64,000 nt of DNA. Origin: Bradyrhizobium jicamae. GTDB taxonomy: Bacteria; Pseudomonadota; Alphaproteobacteria; Rhizobiales; Xanthobacteraceae. Of this stretch, positions 1 through 8,811 are shown piece after piece; within the stretch, counting starts at the first letter, position 1, and every line of letters starts with the position of its first letter. The DNA lies in NCBI RefSeq assembly GCF_018130215.1, contig NZ_JAFCKQ010000004.1:1-64000 (forward strand). The letters are read 5' to 3'. The notes beneath the pieces are model-generated. The model saw only the letters and a list, made by a program, of their open reading frames with translations, did not search any database and was not told the origin of the DNA. A program made the translations under genes and the position numbers.

Positions 1-233
1 CGAGACGGTGACAAAAGAGCCCAGTCTCGCCGGGGCGAGCACGTATAAGCCGTAACCCATCGCGCAGGGAAAGCCGGTTGTTTCCGGTTACACCTGTGGT
101 CCTACCCCGGTGCTTTTTTGTTGCACCGGGCCCATGGGTGCGATCGGCACCCGGCTTTCCCTGCGCCCTCTATTCAAGGAGAGGGCGAACGAAGCAAAAC
201 TCGGACTATTCATGTCGCGAGAATGCGGACGTA
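1..233 (+). repeat. Structured dispersed repeat, copy 1 (possible ncRNA)
   Basis: This stretch has a second, closely similar copy at about 56632-56864 in the same orientation. A perfect 16-bp stem pairs 62-77 with 151-166. Inside it an 8-bp hairpin pairs 106-113 with 123-130 around a T-rich loop, and a third short stem pairs 137-141 with 147-151. A 5' hairpin pairs 1-6 with 24-29. The outermost pair of the inner hairpin is C-G here and T-A in copy 2, a compensated change that suggests selection on a folded RNA. Reading frames through it end differently in the two copies and look like no known protein. It could be a small RNA, a mobile palindromic element, or both. The left end may be cut by the window. 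Confidence 0.7.
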
Positions 234-403
234 CGGCTCACTGGTCGTGCAAACTGCTCGCTGTCGTCCCTGCGAACGCGCCGTTCGGGCTACCCTTTGC
301 CGGTCCGATCTTCTATGGTGACCACTCAGTTCGCAGGCGGCGGACATGATCATTCTACGATATCAAAGGCTTAGGACTGAGTCGGAAGCCTTTGGAGGTT
401 GCT
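234..403. other. Gap between repeat copy 1 and thrC
   Basis: No gene is visible between the repeat and the threonine synthase start. The thrC promoter probably lies here. The only clear site is the ribosome-binding sequence GGAGG at 394-398, five bases before the TTG start codon. Confidence 0.5.
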
Positions 404-1822
404 TTGACGCGATACGTTTCGACCAGGGGCGAAGCCCCCGTACTGGGCTTCTGCGATGTGATGCTGACCGGGCTCGCCCGCGACGGCGGGCTCTATGTGC
501 CCGAGACCTGGCCGCAACTCGCGCCCGAGACCATCGCCGCCTTCTTTGGCCGGCCCTATTGGGAGGTCGCGGTCGAGATCATCCGTCCGTTCGCCGCAGG
601 TGAGATCTCCGACGCCGATCTCGGGCGCATGGCGAACGAGGCCTATGCCACCTTCCGTCATCCCGCGGTGGTGCCGCTCGACCAGATCGGGCCGAACCAG
701 TTCCTGCTCGAGCTGTTCCACGGCCCGACCCTGGCGTTCAAGGACGTCGCGATGCAGCTGATCTCGCGGCTGATGGATCATGTGCTGGCGAAGCGTGCGC
801 AGCGCACCACGATCGTGGTCGCAACCTCGGGCGATACCGGCGGCGCCGCGGTCGAGGCGTTCGCGGGTCTCGACAATGTCGACCTCGTCGTGCTGTTCCC
901 GCACAGCCGCATCTCCGAAGTGCAGCGCCGCATGATGACGACGACCGCGGCCGCCAACGTGCATGCACTGGCGATCGAGGGCACCTTCGACGATTGCCAG
1001 GCGATCGTGAAGGAGATGTTCAACAACCATCGCTTCCGCGACCAGGTCGCGCTGTCGGGCGTCAACTCGATCAACTGGGCGCGCATCGTCGCGCAGGCGG
1101 TCTACTACTTCACCTCGGCGGTCGCGCTCGGCGCACCCCAGCGCACCGTCGACTTCACGGTGCCGACCGGCAATTTCGGCGACATCTTCGCCGGCTATGT
1201 CGCCAAGCGGATGGGCTTGCCGATCCGCTGGCTGCGGATCGCCGCCAATGTCAACGACATCCTGCCGCGTACGCTGAAGACCGGCATCTACGAGGTGCGC
1301 GAGGTTCACTCCACGACCTCGCCGTCGATGGATATCCAGGTGTCCTCGAATTTCGAGCGGTTGCTGTTCGAGGCGAGTGGCCGCGACGCCGCCTCGATCC
1401 GCCGCCTGATGGCCTCGCTCAAGCAGTCCGGCCGTTTCGTGCTGCCGGATGCGACCCTCGCCGCCGTGCGCCGCGACTTCGACGCCGGCCGTGCCGACGA
1501 GACCGAGACGGCCGCCGCGATCCGCGCTGCCTGGCGCGAGGCGGGCGACCTTGTCGACCCTCACACCGCAGTGGCGCTCGCAGTCGCCGACCGCGACACC
1601 TCTGACTCGAAGATTCCGAACATCGTGCTGTCGACCGCGCATGCGGCCAAGTTCCCGGATGCGGTCGAGGCCGCCTGCGGCGTGCGCCCGCATCTGCCGG
1701 CCTGGCTCGACGGCCTGATGACCAAAACCGAACAGATGACTGTCATGAAGAACGACCCCGAGCTTGTCGAGCGCTTCGTGTTGTCGGTCAGCCGCGCCGC
1801 CAAGCAGGGAGCCATCGGATGA
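404..1822 (+). CDS. thrC: Threonine synthase
   Basis: A PLP enzyme converting O-phosphohomoserine to threonine and phosphate, in the cytoplasm. The product is 472 residues, normal for the long thrC class. The N-terminus MTRYVSTRGEAP is typical; GPTLAFKDVAMQ holds the PLP lysine (K113), and ATSGDTGGAA is the phosphate-binding loop. I chose the TTG at 404 because GGAGG sits five bases upstream; an in-frame TTG at 392 has no such site. The stop overlaps the next gene's start as ATGA, so the M16 peptidase is probably translationally coupled. Identification is secure; the exact start is inferred. Confidence 0.96.
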   Translation: MTRYVSTRGEAPVLGFCDVMLTGLARDGGLYVPETWPQLAPETIAAFFGRPYWEVAVEIIRPFAAGEISDADLGRMANEAYATFRHPAVVPLDQIGPNQFLLELFHGPTLAFKDVAMQLISRLMDHVLAKRAQRTTIVVATSGDTGGAAVEAFAGLDNVDLVVLFPHSRISEVQRRMMTTTAAANVHALAIEGTFDDCQAIVKEMFNNHRFRDQVALSGVNSINWARIVAQAVYYFTSAVALGAPQRTVDFTVPTGNFGDIFAGYVAKRMGLPIRWLRIAANVNDILPRTLKTGIYEVREVHSTTSPSMDIQVSSNFERLLFEASGRDAASIRRLMASLKQSGRFVLPDATLAAVRRDFDAGRADETETAAAIRAAWREAGDLVDPHTAVALAVADRDTSDSKIPNIVLSTAHAAKFPDAVEAACGVRPHLPAWLDGLMTKTEQMTVMKNDPELVERFVLSVSRAAKQGAIG

Positions 1823-3108
1823 GCGTCGAGATCACCAAGCTGCCGTCCGGCCTGACCGTCGTCACCGACACCATGCCGCATCTGGAGACCGCGGCGCTGG
1901 GCGTCTGGGCCGGGGTCGGCGGACGGGACGAGAAGCCGAACGAGCACGGCATCTCGCATCTCCTGGAACACATGGCGTTCAAGGGCACCACGCGGCGCTC
2001 CTCGCGCGAGATCGTCGAGGAGATCGAGGCCGTCGGCGGCGATCTCAATGCAGGGACCTCGACCGAGACCACGGCCTATTATGCGCGGGTGATGAAGGCG
2101 GACGTGCCGCTCGCGCTCGACGTGCTCTCCGACATCCTCGCCAATCCGTCCTTCGTGCCTGATGAACTGGAGCGCGAGAAGAGCGTGATCGTGCAGGAGA
2201 TCGGCGCGGCGCAGGACACGCCCGACGACGTCGTGTTCGAGCATCTCAACGAGCTCTGCTATCCGGACCAGCCGATGGGCCGCTCGCTGCTCGGCACCGC
2301 CAAGACGCTGAAGAGTTTCGACCGCGACATGCTGCGCGGCTACCTGTCGACCCATTACCGCGGGCCGGACATGGTGGTCTCGGCCGCCGGCGCGGTCGAT
2401 CACAAGCGCATCGTCGAGGATGTGGCGCAGAAGTTTGCCAGTTTCGAGCCGACGCCGGCGCCGAAGCCGCAAGCGGCGATGTTCGGCAAGGGCGGGTCCC
2501 GCGTGGTGCATCGCGAGCTCGAGCAGGCGCATCTGACGTTGGCGCTCGAAGGCGTGCCGCAGACCGATCTCTCGCTGTTCTCGCTCCAGGTCTTCACCAA
2601 CACGCTCGGCGGCGGGATGTCGTCGCGGCTGTTCCAGGAGGTGCGCGAGAAGCGCGGGCTCTGCTACTCGATCTACACGTTCCACGCGCCCTATAGCGAT
2701 ACCGGCTTCTTCGGCCTCTACACGGGTACCGATCCGGCCGACGCGCCCGAGATGATGGAGGTCGTCGTCGACGTCATCAACGACGCGGTTGAAACCCTCA
2801 CCGAGGCCGAGGTGGCGCGAGCCAAGGCGCAGATGAAGGCCGGCCTGCTGATGGCGCTGGAGAGCTGCTCATCCCGTGCCGAGCAACTGGCGCGCCATGT
2901 GCTGGCCTATGGCCGGCCGCAGACGGTCGAGGAACTGGTGGCCCGGATCGATGCGGTCAGTGTCGAATCGACCCGCAACGCCGCGCGTGCGCTGCTGTCG
3001 CGCAGCCGCCCCGCCGTCGTCGCATTGGGGAGCGGCAGGGGTCTGGACACGGCGGTGTCTTTTGCGGAAGGATTGACGAAGTCGAAGGCAAAGACGCTGC
3101 TGCACTAG
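1819..3108 (+). CDS. M16 family zinc peptidase (processing-peptidase-like)
   Basis: A 429-residue protein of the pitrilysin / mitochondrial processing peptidase beta family. The inverted zinc motif HLLEH (H47, E50, H51) is followed by FKGT, and a downstream EREK segment supplies the third ligand and helper glutamate seen in this family. The second half contains the glycine-rich GGGMSSRLFQEVREKRG loop that binds peptide in MPP. Bacterial members degrade or process peptides, but their substrates are mostly unknown. The start overlaps the thrC stop, and a GNAT gene follows 58 bp on. I recall thrC-M16-GNAT as a recurring order in Rhizobiales, so this is likely one transcript. Confidence 0.93.
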   Translation: MSVEITKLPSGLTVVTDTMPHLETAALGVWAGVGGRDEKPNEHGISHLLEHMAFKGTTRRSSREIVEEIEAVGGDLNAGTSTETTAYYARVMKADVPLALDVLSDILANPSFVPDELEREKSVIVQEIGAAQDTPDDVVFEHLNELCYPDQPMGRSLLGTAKTLKSFDRDMLRGYLSTHYRGPDMVVSAAGAVDHKRIVEDVAQKFASFEPTPAPKPQAAMFGKGGSRVVHRELEQAHLTLALEGVPQTDLSLFSLQVFTNTLGGGMSSRLFQEVREKRGLCYSIYTFHAPYSDTGFFGLYTGTDPADAPEMMEVVVDVINDAVETLTEAEVARAKAQMKAGLLMALESCSSRAEQLARHVLAYGRPQTVEELVARIDAVSVESTRNAARALLSRSRPAVVALGSGRGLDTAVSFAEGLTKSKAKTLLH

Positions 3109-3166
3109 GGCGACGACTCGCAGGGCAGGGCGTGACGCCCGAATCCGGGCGGAGGAGTGTCGGGCC

Positions 3167-3754
3167 ATGGCCCTGTTTCGCTTGCCATCCAGCGGACCGG
3201 CCGCGCTAATGCCGCGTGGCCACGGGCTGCTGCTGCGCGCGCCGCAAATGTCCGATTATCCGCAATGGGCGCACTTGCGAGAATTCAGCCGCGCCTACCT
3301 GACGCCATGGGAGCCGATCTGGCCGTCCGACGATCTGACCCGGCCGGGCTTCCGCCGCAGGCTGCGCCGCTATTCCGAGGACATTGCCGGCGACCGCTCC
3401 TATCCGTTCATCATCTTCCGCGAATCGGACGGGGTGATGATCGGCGGGATCACGCTCGCCAATGTCCGCCGCGGCATCGTGCAGGCCGGCACCATCGGCT
3501 ATTGGGTCGGCCAGCCGCATGCCCACCGCGGCTACATGACGACGGCGCTGCGGGTGCTGCTGCCGTCGCTGTTCGGCGAGCTCAATCTGCACCGGATCGA
3601 GGCGGCCTGCATCCCGACCAACGCCCCGTCGATCCGCGTGCTGGAAAAGTGCGGCTTTTCCCGCGAGGGGCTGGCGCGGCGCTACCTCTGCATCAACGGC
3701 ATCTGGCAGGACCATCTGCTGTTCGGCCTGCTGCACGAGGATTTCCGCGGTTAA
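3167..3754 (+). CDS. GNAT N-acetyltransferase, RimJ/RimL-like
   Basis: A 195-residue acetyltransferase of the RimJ/RimL type, which transfers acetyl from acetyl-CoA to N-terminal amines of proteins or to small amines. Visible hallmarks are the beta4 segment AGTIGYWVGQPHAHRGYMT, where acetyl-CoA binds around the HRG turn, and the C-terminal block NAPSIRVLEKCGF followed by EGLARRYLCING, typical of RimJ-type enzymes. The start at 3167 has GGAGG shortly upstream. It probably forms the end of the thrC operon. The actual acceptor (ribosomal S5, another protein or a metabolite) cannot be told from the sequence. Confidence 0.88.
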   Translation: MALFRLPSSGPAALMPRGHGLLLRAPQMSDYPQWAHLREFSRAYLTPWEPIWPSDDLTRPGFRRRLRRYSEDIAGDRSYPFIIFRESDGVMIGGITLANVRRGIVQAGTIGYWVGQPHAHRGYMTTALRVLLPSLFGELNLHRIEAACIPTNAPSIRVLEKCGFSREGLARRYLCINGIWQDHLLFGLLHEDFRG

Positions 3755-3798
3755 GCGTTTTCGAGCGAAGTGGATACCGGTTCGCGTGAAGAAAACGC
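3755..3798. repeat. Short dispersed inverted repeat
   Basis: The arms GCGTTTTC (3755-3762) and GAAAACGC (3791-3798) flank a core reading AGCGAAGTGGATACCGGTTC. I associate this element with Bradyrhizobium genomes, where it recurs between genes; that is memory, not a search. It lies just after the GNAT stop and could also end that transcript, although no T run follows. Confidence 0.55.
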
Positions 3799-3914
3799 GT
3801 CGAAAGAAGCGTCTGGTGACCGATGGCGGATGGCCGGTGCCTTGGGTTCGCCGCCATTGCCTTGCTATAACGCCCGCGAAACAGGGAACCTCGATTGGAG
3901 GCTTAAGGACGACC

Positions 3915-4592
3915 ATGGGTGACAGGGTGATCAGGTTCGCGATCATGACGGCGGCAACGATCGGCCTCGGCGCCGCCTTGCTGCCTTCGGCCGCCCCGGC
4001 GCAATCCCTGAGCGACCGCTTCAAGAGCCTGTTCGGCGGTGGATCGTCCGACACACCCAAGCCCGCGGCGCCCGCGGGGCCACAGCAGCTCAACGACAGC
4101 GACGCGGAGCTGACCTGTCCGCCGGTGCAGGTCCGCGCCGGCGCCTCGACCTATTCCGTGGCTGCGCCTGGCAAGGAGGCCGTCGGCAACGACGTCAAGT
4201 TCCTGGCCTCCATCACCAAGATGGCGCGGCAATGCAACCTGAACAACGGCGAGATCACTGCCAAGATCGGGATCCAGGGGCGGGTGATCGTCGGGCCCTC
4301 GGGCGCACCGCCGACCATCCAGGTCCCGCTGCGCGTCGCCGTGGTGAACAGCGGCGTCGGCGAGAAGACGATCATGACCAAGGCCTACACGACCACGGTG
4401 CAGATGGACGAGAGCGGCAGCGTGCCGTTCAGCCTGGTGGCCGAGGATGTGGTCTATCCGGCGCCGACCCCGGCGGAGAATGACAATTACGTCTTCTATA
4501 TCGGCTTCGACCCGCAGGCCCTGAAGCCGGAGCCCAGGCCGCGCGCGGCGCCCAGGAAGAAGGCGCCAAAGGCGGCCGGCGCTGTCGAATGA
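3915..4592 (+). CDS. Secreted protein of unknown function
   Basis: A 225-residue protein with a clear signal peptide: RFAIMTAATIGLGAALL followed by a probable cleavage after APAQS near residue 29. The mature part begins with a glycine/proline-rich linker, then a compact domain with two cysteines (CPPVQV and ARQCNL) and several beta-rich stretches, and a basic proline/lysine tail. I do not recognise a named family; the length and layout suggest a periplasmic or outer-membrane-attached protein. I chose ATG 3915, preceded by AAGGA, because upstream in-frame codons place charged residues before the signal peptide. It faces the F0 operon across a shared terminator. Confidence 0.8.
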   Translation: MGDRVIRFAIMTAATIGLGAALLPSAAPAQSLSDRFKSLFGGGSSDTPKPAAPAGPQQLNDSDAELTCPPVQVRAGASTYSVAAPGKEAVGNDVKFLASITKMARQCNLNNGEITAKIGIQGRVIVGPSGAPPTIQVPLRVAVVNSGVGEKTIMTKAYTTTVQMDESGSVPFSLVAEDVVYPAPTPAENDNYVFYIGFDPQALKPEPRPRAAPRKKAPKAAGAVE

Positions 4593-4614
4593 TGCGGCGG
4601 ACTCGGAGATCGAA

Positions 4615-4650
4615 CAAAAAAGCCGGCGCGATCATCTCGCGCCGGCTTTG
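4615..4650. terminator. Bidirectional terminator
   Basis: A perfect 11-bp stem (4621-4631 with 4637-4647) and a five-base loop, with an A run on the left and TTT on the right. It therefore works for both the secreted protein gene and the converging atpF end. Confidence 0.85.
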
Positions 4651-4669
4651 TGTTTGGATCGGAAGCGTT

Positions 4670-5155
4670 TCAGTTCAGCTTGGCGCGAACTTCCGCGATT
4701 CCCTTGCCGACGAGGTCGTCGCCGACCGAGCCCTTGACCGACTGCGACAGGATGGTCGAGGCGGCGGCGACCGCGGCATTGGCTGCGGCGGCGCGGACAT
4801 CGGCCAGGGCCTGGGCCTCGGCGAGCGCGATCTTGCTCTCGGCGGTCTTGGTCCGCCGCGCGACAAAATCCTCCATCTTGACCTTGGCCTCGGCCGCGAT
4901 CCGCTCGGCTTCGGCCTTCGCGCTCGAGATGATCTCCTCGGCCTCGCGCTCCGCGCTGGTCCGGCGGGCCTTGTACTCGCCGAGCAGCTTGGTGGCCTCG
5001 TCCTTCAGACGGCGGGCGTCGTCGAGCTCGGCCTTGATGCGATCGGCGCGGTGGTCGAGTGCCGTCAGCAGCGTGCGATGGACGCCGAGATAGGCGAACA
5101 CGATCATCAGGATGACGAAGGCGATCGCAACCCAGGTTTCCGGTTCGTAAAACAT
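4670..5155 (-). CDS. atpF: ATP synthase F0 subunit b
   Basis: A 161-residue peripheral-stalk subunit. An N-terminal membrane helix (about residues 8-25, [17 protein letters not shown]) is followed by a long charged coiled coil rich in Ala, Glu and Lys, which reaches along F1 and holds the delta subunit. It is the last gene of the F0 operon, four bases after b'. Alphaproteobacteria build the stalk from a b/b' pair rather than two identical b chains, and both are here. The F1 genes are not in the window, as expected for this class, where F0 and F1 operons are separate. Confidence 0.95.
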   Translation of the reverse strand: MFYEPETWVAIAFVILMIVFAYLGVHRTLLTALDHRADRIKAELDDARRLKDEATKLLGEYKARRTSAEREAEEIISSAKAEAERIAAEAKVKMEDFVARRTKTAESKIALAEAQALADVRAAAANAAVAAASTILSQSVKGSVGDDLVGKGIAEVRAKLN

Positions 5156-5159
5156 CGGT

Positions 5160-5726
5160 CTATCCCTTCAGCGACGCGTCGACGGCGCTGTTCACCGCAT
5201 TTGCATCCGGCGTCACGCCGGCGAGCTGCTGGACGATGGCGCCGGCGGCATCCGCCGCGATGCCGCGGACGTTGCTCATGGCGTTCGCCCGGGTCGTTGC
5301 GATCTGCTTCTCGGCATCGGCGAGCTTGCCCGCCAGCTTCTCTTCCAGCGCCTTGCGCTCGGCGTCCGAGGCCGCGTTCAGCTTCTCGCGGGTCTCGTTG
5401 CCGATCGCCTGCGCGCGGGAGCGTGCAGCCGCCAGTTCGCTTTCATAGGCCTTCAGCGCCGCGTCGGACTGGTCCTTCAGCTTCTGCGCCTCGGCCAGAT
5501 CGCCCTCGATCTTGTTCTGGCGTGCATCGATCGTCCCGCCGACGCGCGGCAGGGCGATACGCGACACGATCAGATAGAGCGCGACGAACGCAATCGCCAG
5601 CGACACCAGTTGCGAGGCGAAATTGGAGGAATCGAACGGCGGAAAGGTTCCGCCGTGCCCTCCACCATCGGCCTCGGTGTGGGCACCGGGATTCTGGCCT
5701 TTTGCCTCGCCATGACTCTCAGCCAT
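5160..5726 (-). CDS. atpF2: ATP synthase F0 subunit b'
   Basis: A 188-residue second stalk subunit. It differs from b in having a soluble N-terminal extension of about 35 residues rich in Gly, His and Glu ([20 protein letters not shown]) before the membrane helix [20 protein letters not shown]. The rest is a coiled coil with Ala/Lys/Glu heptads. It sits between atpE (90 bp upstream) and atpF (four bases downstream). Some annotations name this gene atpG or atpX; I avoid atpG because that name also means the gamma subunit. Confidence 0.93.
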   Translation of the reverse strand: MAESHGEAKGQNPGAHTEADGGGHGGTFPPFDSSNFASQLVSLAIAFVALYLIVSRIALPRVGGTIDARQNKIEGDLAEAQKLKDQSDAALKAYESELAAARSRAQAIGNETREKLNAASDAERKALEEKLAGKLADAEKQIATTRANAMSNVRGIAADAAGAIVQQLAGVTPDANAVNSAVDASLKG

Positions 5727-5815
5727 GGTGTTCTCCTGTTGCTGTCATGCGCGCCGCCAATGGGACGACCCCTGGGCGGCGCGGAGGTTACCGCAGAGCG
5801 GAACCGGGGTGCCGC

Positions 5816-6046
5816 TCAGAGCGGAACGAACAGCAGGAGCAGCGCGATCAGCAGCGAGAAGATGCCGAGCGCTTCGGTCACGGCGAAGCCGAAGATCAGG
5901 TTGCCGAACTGACCCTGCGCGGCCGACGGGTTGCGCACCGCAGCGGCGAGGTAGTTGCCGAAGATGATGCCCACGCCGACGCCCGCACCGCCCATGCCGA
6001 TGCACGCGATGCCCGCGCCGATAAGTTTAGCTGCTGCCGGTTCCAT
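5816..6046 (-). CDS. atpE: ATP synthase F0 subunit c
   Basis: A 76-residue proteolipid that forms the rotating ring. Two membrane helices are separated by the polar loop RNPSAAQGQ, which contacts F1. The proton-carrying glutamate lies in the second helix within [10 protein letters not shown]. The first helix carries the glycine-rich [11 protein letters not shown] packing pattern. It is preceded by GGAGCT close to the start and lies 55 bp after atpB. Glu rather than Asp at the proton site is normal for alphaproteobacteria, and nothing suggests sodium specificity. Confidence 0.97.
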   Translation of the reverse strand: MEPAAAKLIGAGIACIGMGGAGVGVGIIFGNYLAAAVRNPSAAQGQFGNLIFGFAVTEALGIFSLLIALLLLFVPL

Positions 6047-6101
6047 TTGTAGCTCCTTGAGAAAGATAGACAGATTGGTGGGTGGAGATTCCCCGGACCG
6101 C

Positions 6102-6851
6102 TTAGTGTCCCGGATGAATGGCGTCGTTGAGGTAGATGACGGTCAGGATCGCAAACACGTAGGCCTGCAGGAACGCGACCAGGATCTCGAGGGCGTACAG
6201 CGCAATCGTGAGCGCGAGCGGCAGCGAGCCGCCGACCCAGCCGAGCGCGCCGAGCGAAAAGCCGAGCATCGCCACGAAGCCCGCGAACACCTTCAGCGCG
6301 ATGTGGCCGGCCAGCATGTTGGCGAACAGACGCACGCTGTGCGAGACCGGCCGCAGGAAGAACGACAGGATCTCGATGAACATGACCAGCGGCAGGATGT
6401 AGATCGGAATGCCGGAGGGAATGAAGATCTTGAAGAATTTCAGGCCGTTCTTGTAGATGCCGTAGATCAGGACCGTGAGAAACACCATGAGCGCCATTGC
6501 GAAGGTGACGATCAGGTGGCTCGCGATCGTGAACGTGTAGGGGATGACGCCCACCAGGTTCGAGACGCAGAGGAACATGAAGATCGAGAACACCAGCGGG
6601 AAGAACTTCATGCCTTCCGCACCGGCATTGCCGCGGATCGTCGAAGCGATGAACTCGTAGGAGATCTCGGCGACCGACTGCAGCCGTCCGGGAACCAGCT
6701 CGCGGCCGCTCGCCAGCATCAGCAGCGCGATCAGCAGGACCGCGATGAGCATGTAGAGCGACGAATTGGTGAAGGCGATCGTGTGATTGCCGATATGGCC
6801 GAGCGTGAACAGGGGCTCGATGTTGAACTGATGGATAGGGTCGATTTTCAT
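6102..6851 (-). CDS. atpB: ATP synthase F0 subunit a
   Basis: A 249-residue integral membrane subunit providing the proton half-channels next to the c ring. The essential arginine is in the segment [15 protein letters not shown], and the N-terminal [13 protein letters not shown] is characteristic of the alphaproteobacterial a subunit. Five to six hydrophobic segments follow. It is the second gene of the operon, 72 bp after atpI. Confidence 0.97.
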   Translation of the reverse strand: MKIDPIHQFNIEPLFTLGHIGNHTIAFTNSSLYMLIAVLLIALLMLASGRELVPGRLQSVAEISYEFIASTIRGNAGAEGMKFFPLVFSIFMFLCVSNLVGVIPYTFTIASHLIVTFAMALMVFLTVLIYGIYKNGLKFFKIFIPSGIPIYILPLVMFIEILSFFLRPVSHSVRLFANMLAGHIALKVFAGFVAMLGFSLGALGWVGGSLPLALTIALYALEILVAFLQAYVFAILTVIYLNDAIHPGH

Positions 6852-6923
6852 CCGCGCGGCTCTTGGTCCACCGGCCGTTCTGCCGGTAATCGAATTGCAA
6901 ATGTCATGACTTCCCGTCGACGC

Positions 6924-7295
6924 TCAGCGCCTGCCGGAAGCCACGCCCGCGGACCTCACCACGTTGACCACGCCGGCGACGAAGCCGAGCAGCATGAACA
7001 CGATGAATCCGAATGGCGATGTCGACAGCCAATGGTCGACCCCCCAGCCAATCGCCGCCCCGACGGCAACGCCCGCGATCAGCTCCGAGGAAAGACGAAA
7101 ACCGAGCGCCATCGCCGAAGCTCTGGCCGCACTGTCCCCGCTTTCTGTACCGGATTGATCAGTCTTGCTCATGCGGCTGTCGCGAATTTCTGACAACCGA
7201 TGATCGAGACTTCCGAGCCTTGCGGAAAGCGCAGCTTCGTCGGGAGACGATTGATCGCGACTTCCACTTGCGTCCTGGTGAGTGTTTTCAGCCAT
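6924..7295 (-). CDS. atpI: ATP synthase accessory protein AtpI
   Basis: A 123-residue small membrane protein at the head of the F0 operon. The first 60 residues are hydrophilic and poorly conserved; two membrane helices follow (SELIAGVAVGAAIGWGVDHW and FGFIVFMLLGFVAGVVNVV), which is the AtpI layout. AtpI assists c-ring assembly and possibly magnesium handling, but is usually dispensable. The operon promoter must lie in 7296-7400. A shorter start at the internal MSKTDQSG is possible. Confidence 0.87.
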   Translation of the reverse strand: MAENTHQDASGSRDQSSPDEAALSARLGSLDHRLSEIRDSRMSKTDQSGTESGDSAARASAMALGFRLSSELIAGVAVGAAIGWGVDHWLSTSPFGFIVFMLLGFVAGVVNVVRSAGVASGRR

Positions 7296-7568
7296 GCTGC
7301 GAACACTAACCGATGCCGCGGATGATGGAAATTGCGCCCGTCCCCGTCAAAAGCCGCGCGGACCATACTGACCGCGTCTAATCAAGTCAAGATTGCGTCG
7401 TAACCAGTTACTTCTTTGATTTCGCTAGATTTATTCGAAGATATTCAACAGCGGAGTGATGCAGCGTTCGCAGTGCAGCAGCTTGGGGACGACGCGGCCA
7501 TCTTGCGCGGGTTTTGCCGCTCTGTTGGGATGGCCGAAGACTCTTCCAGCCCGCCAACGGAAATCCGC

Positions 7569-8192
7569 ATGACGCGTCAGATCGACTACTATTTCTCGCT
7601 CCAATCGCCGTGGGCCTATATCGGCCATAAGCCGTTCCGCGAGATCGTAAGTACCTATGATCTCAAGATAAATTACAAGCCGGTGCAATTGGTCGACCTG
7701 TTCGCGGAGAGCGGCGGGTTGCCGCTCGCCAAGCGTCATCCGGCGCGGCAGCGCTACAGGATGGTCGAGTTGCAGCGCTGGCGCGACAGGCGCGGGCTCA
7801 ATTTCCATCTTCAGCCGGCGAACTGGCCGTTCAACGCGCGGCTGGCCGACGGTGTCGTGATCGCGGCGCTGGAGGTGGGCCTTGATCCGGAGCCCTATCT
7901 GCAGCGAGCCTATCCGGCGGTCTGGGAGCATCAGCTCAAGCTCGCCGATTCGGCGACCCTGGTGAAACTCGCCGATGACGCCGGCCTGCCCGGCGAGCAA
8001 CTCGTCGCGCGCGCAGCGACGGAGGCGGTCAGCGCGGCCTATGAGCAGAACCGGCAGGATGCGCTTGATGCTGATGTCTTCGGCTCGCCCGGCTACGTGC
8101 TCGACGGCGAAGTGTTCTGGGGTCAGGACCGGATCGAATTGCTCGAGGATGCGTTGAAGTCGGGCCGCAAGCCCTATAACTCTCAAGGTTGA
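7569..8192 (+). CDS. DsbA-fold GSH transferase, 2-hydroxychromene-2-carboxylate isomerase-like
   Basis: A 207-residue protein of the kappa-GST / HCCA isomerase family: a thioredoxin fold with an inserted helical domain. The motif YYFSLQSPWAYIGH near the N-terminus contains the serine expected to contact glutathione, and the C-terminal FGSPGYVLDGEVFWGQDR is the family signature. The original member isomerises a naphthalene-pathway intermediate, but most homologues have unknown substrates and no naphthalene genes are nearby. I took ATG 7569 because the conserved domain starts at once after it; the frame stays open upstream to 7416 with unconvincing sequence. Neighbours give no pathway hint. Confidence 0.85.
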   Translation: MTRQIDYYFSLQSPWAYIGHKPFREIVSTYDLKINYKPVQLVDLFAESGGLPLAKRHPARQRYRMVELQRWRDRRGLNFHLQPANWPFNARLADGVVIAALEVGLDPEPYLQRAYPAVWEHQLKLADSATLVKLADDAGLPGEQLVARAATEAVSAAYEQNRQDALDADVFGSPGYVLDGEVFWGQDRIELLEDALKSGRKPYNSQG

Positions 8193-8275
8193 GGCATGAT
8201 CTGGACAAGCGGCACAGACTTGCGGAAGGGATCGTGCCGAAGCGGGGCAGGATCTGATTGAGGCGGAGCAATCTC

Positions 8276-8791
8276 ATGCCCATCGCGATGTCGCTGTCGA
8301 AAGTTTCCCTGACGTTTGCGGCAACGGTTCTGCTCGGCGGCGCAGCGATCGCACAATCGGCGCCCGACACCGAGAACGGCCGCTACGCACTGTCGCCCGC
8401 GGGCGACGGCTATCTGCGGCTCGACACCCGCACCGGCGCGGTATCGAATTGCACCAATTCGAATACGGGCTGGGCCTGCTATGCGGTGCCCGACGAACGT
8501 GCGGCCATGGACGCCGAGATCGGCCGCTTGCAAGCCGACAATGACCGGCTGAAGACCGAGCTTGCGGCGCGTGAACCCACCATCCCGGGCAAGACCGACG
8601 AGGCGCTGCCGAAATCCGACCAGTTGAAGAAGCCCGGGCCGAAGACCGCCGAGGGCGATCGCAAGATCGAGATTCCGCTGCCGAGCGACCAGGACGTTGA
8701 TCGCGTGATGTCGTTCCTGGAGCGCGCCTGGCGGCGCCTGGTCGAGATGGCCAATCGCGTGCAGCGCGACGTCAACGGCGGCAAGATCTGA
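8276..8791 (+). CDS. Secreted protein of unknown function
   Basis: A 171-residue protein with a signal peptide (LTFAATVLLGGAAIAQ, cleavage after AIAQS). The mature part begins with a small domain GRYALSPAGDGYLRLDTRTG containing two cysteines (SNCTNSNTGWACYAV), a pattern I have seen in uncharacterised Rhizobiales exported proteins. A short coiled coil (MDAEIGRLQADNDRLKTELA) and an amphipathic C-terminal helix follow. The ATG at 8276 has GGAG eight bases upstream. It is followed 20 bp later by the YjbQ gene, so the two may be cotranscribed. No function is claimed. Confidence 0.8.
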   Translation: MPIAMSLSKVSLTFAATVLLGGAAIAQSAPDTENGRYALSPAGDGYLRLDTRTGAVSNCTNSNTGWACYAVPDERAAMDAEIGRLQADNDRLKTELAAREPTIPGKTDEALPKSDQLKKPGPKTAEGDRKIEIPLPSDQDVDRVMSFLERAWRRLVEMANRVQRDVNGGKI

Positions 8792-8811
8792 CGCAGTCGA
8801 GGACGGGACCG

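Noticed and set aside
78..374. Open frames through repeat copy 1 encoding up to 98 residues
   Set aside because: The frames cross the hairpins, differ in the two copies of the element, and have no known relatives or ribosome sites. They look like chance frames in a structured repeat.
371..1693. Long minus-strand frame opposite thrC
   Set aside because: Antisense frame typical of high-GC genes; rich in Arg/His/Gly without family motifs, while thrC on the plus strand is certain.
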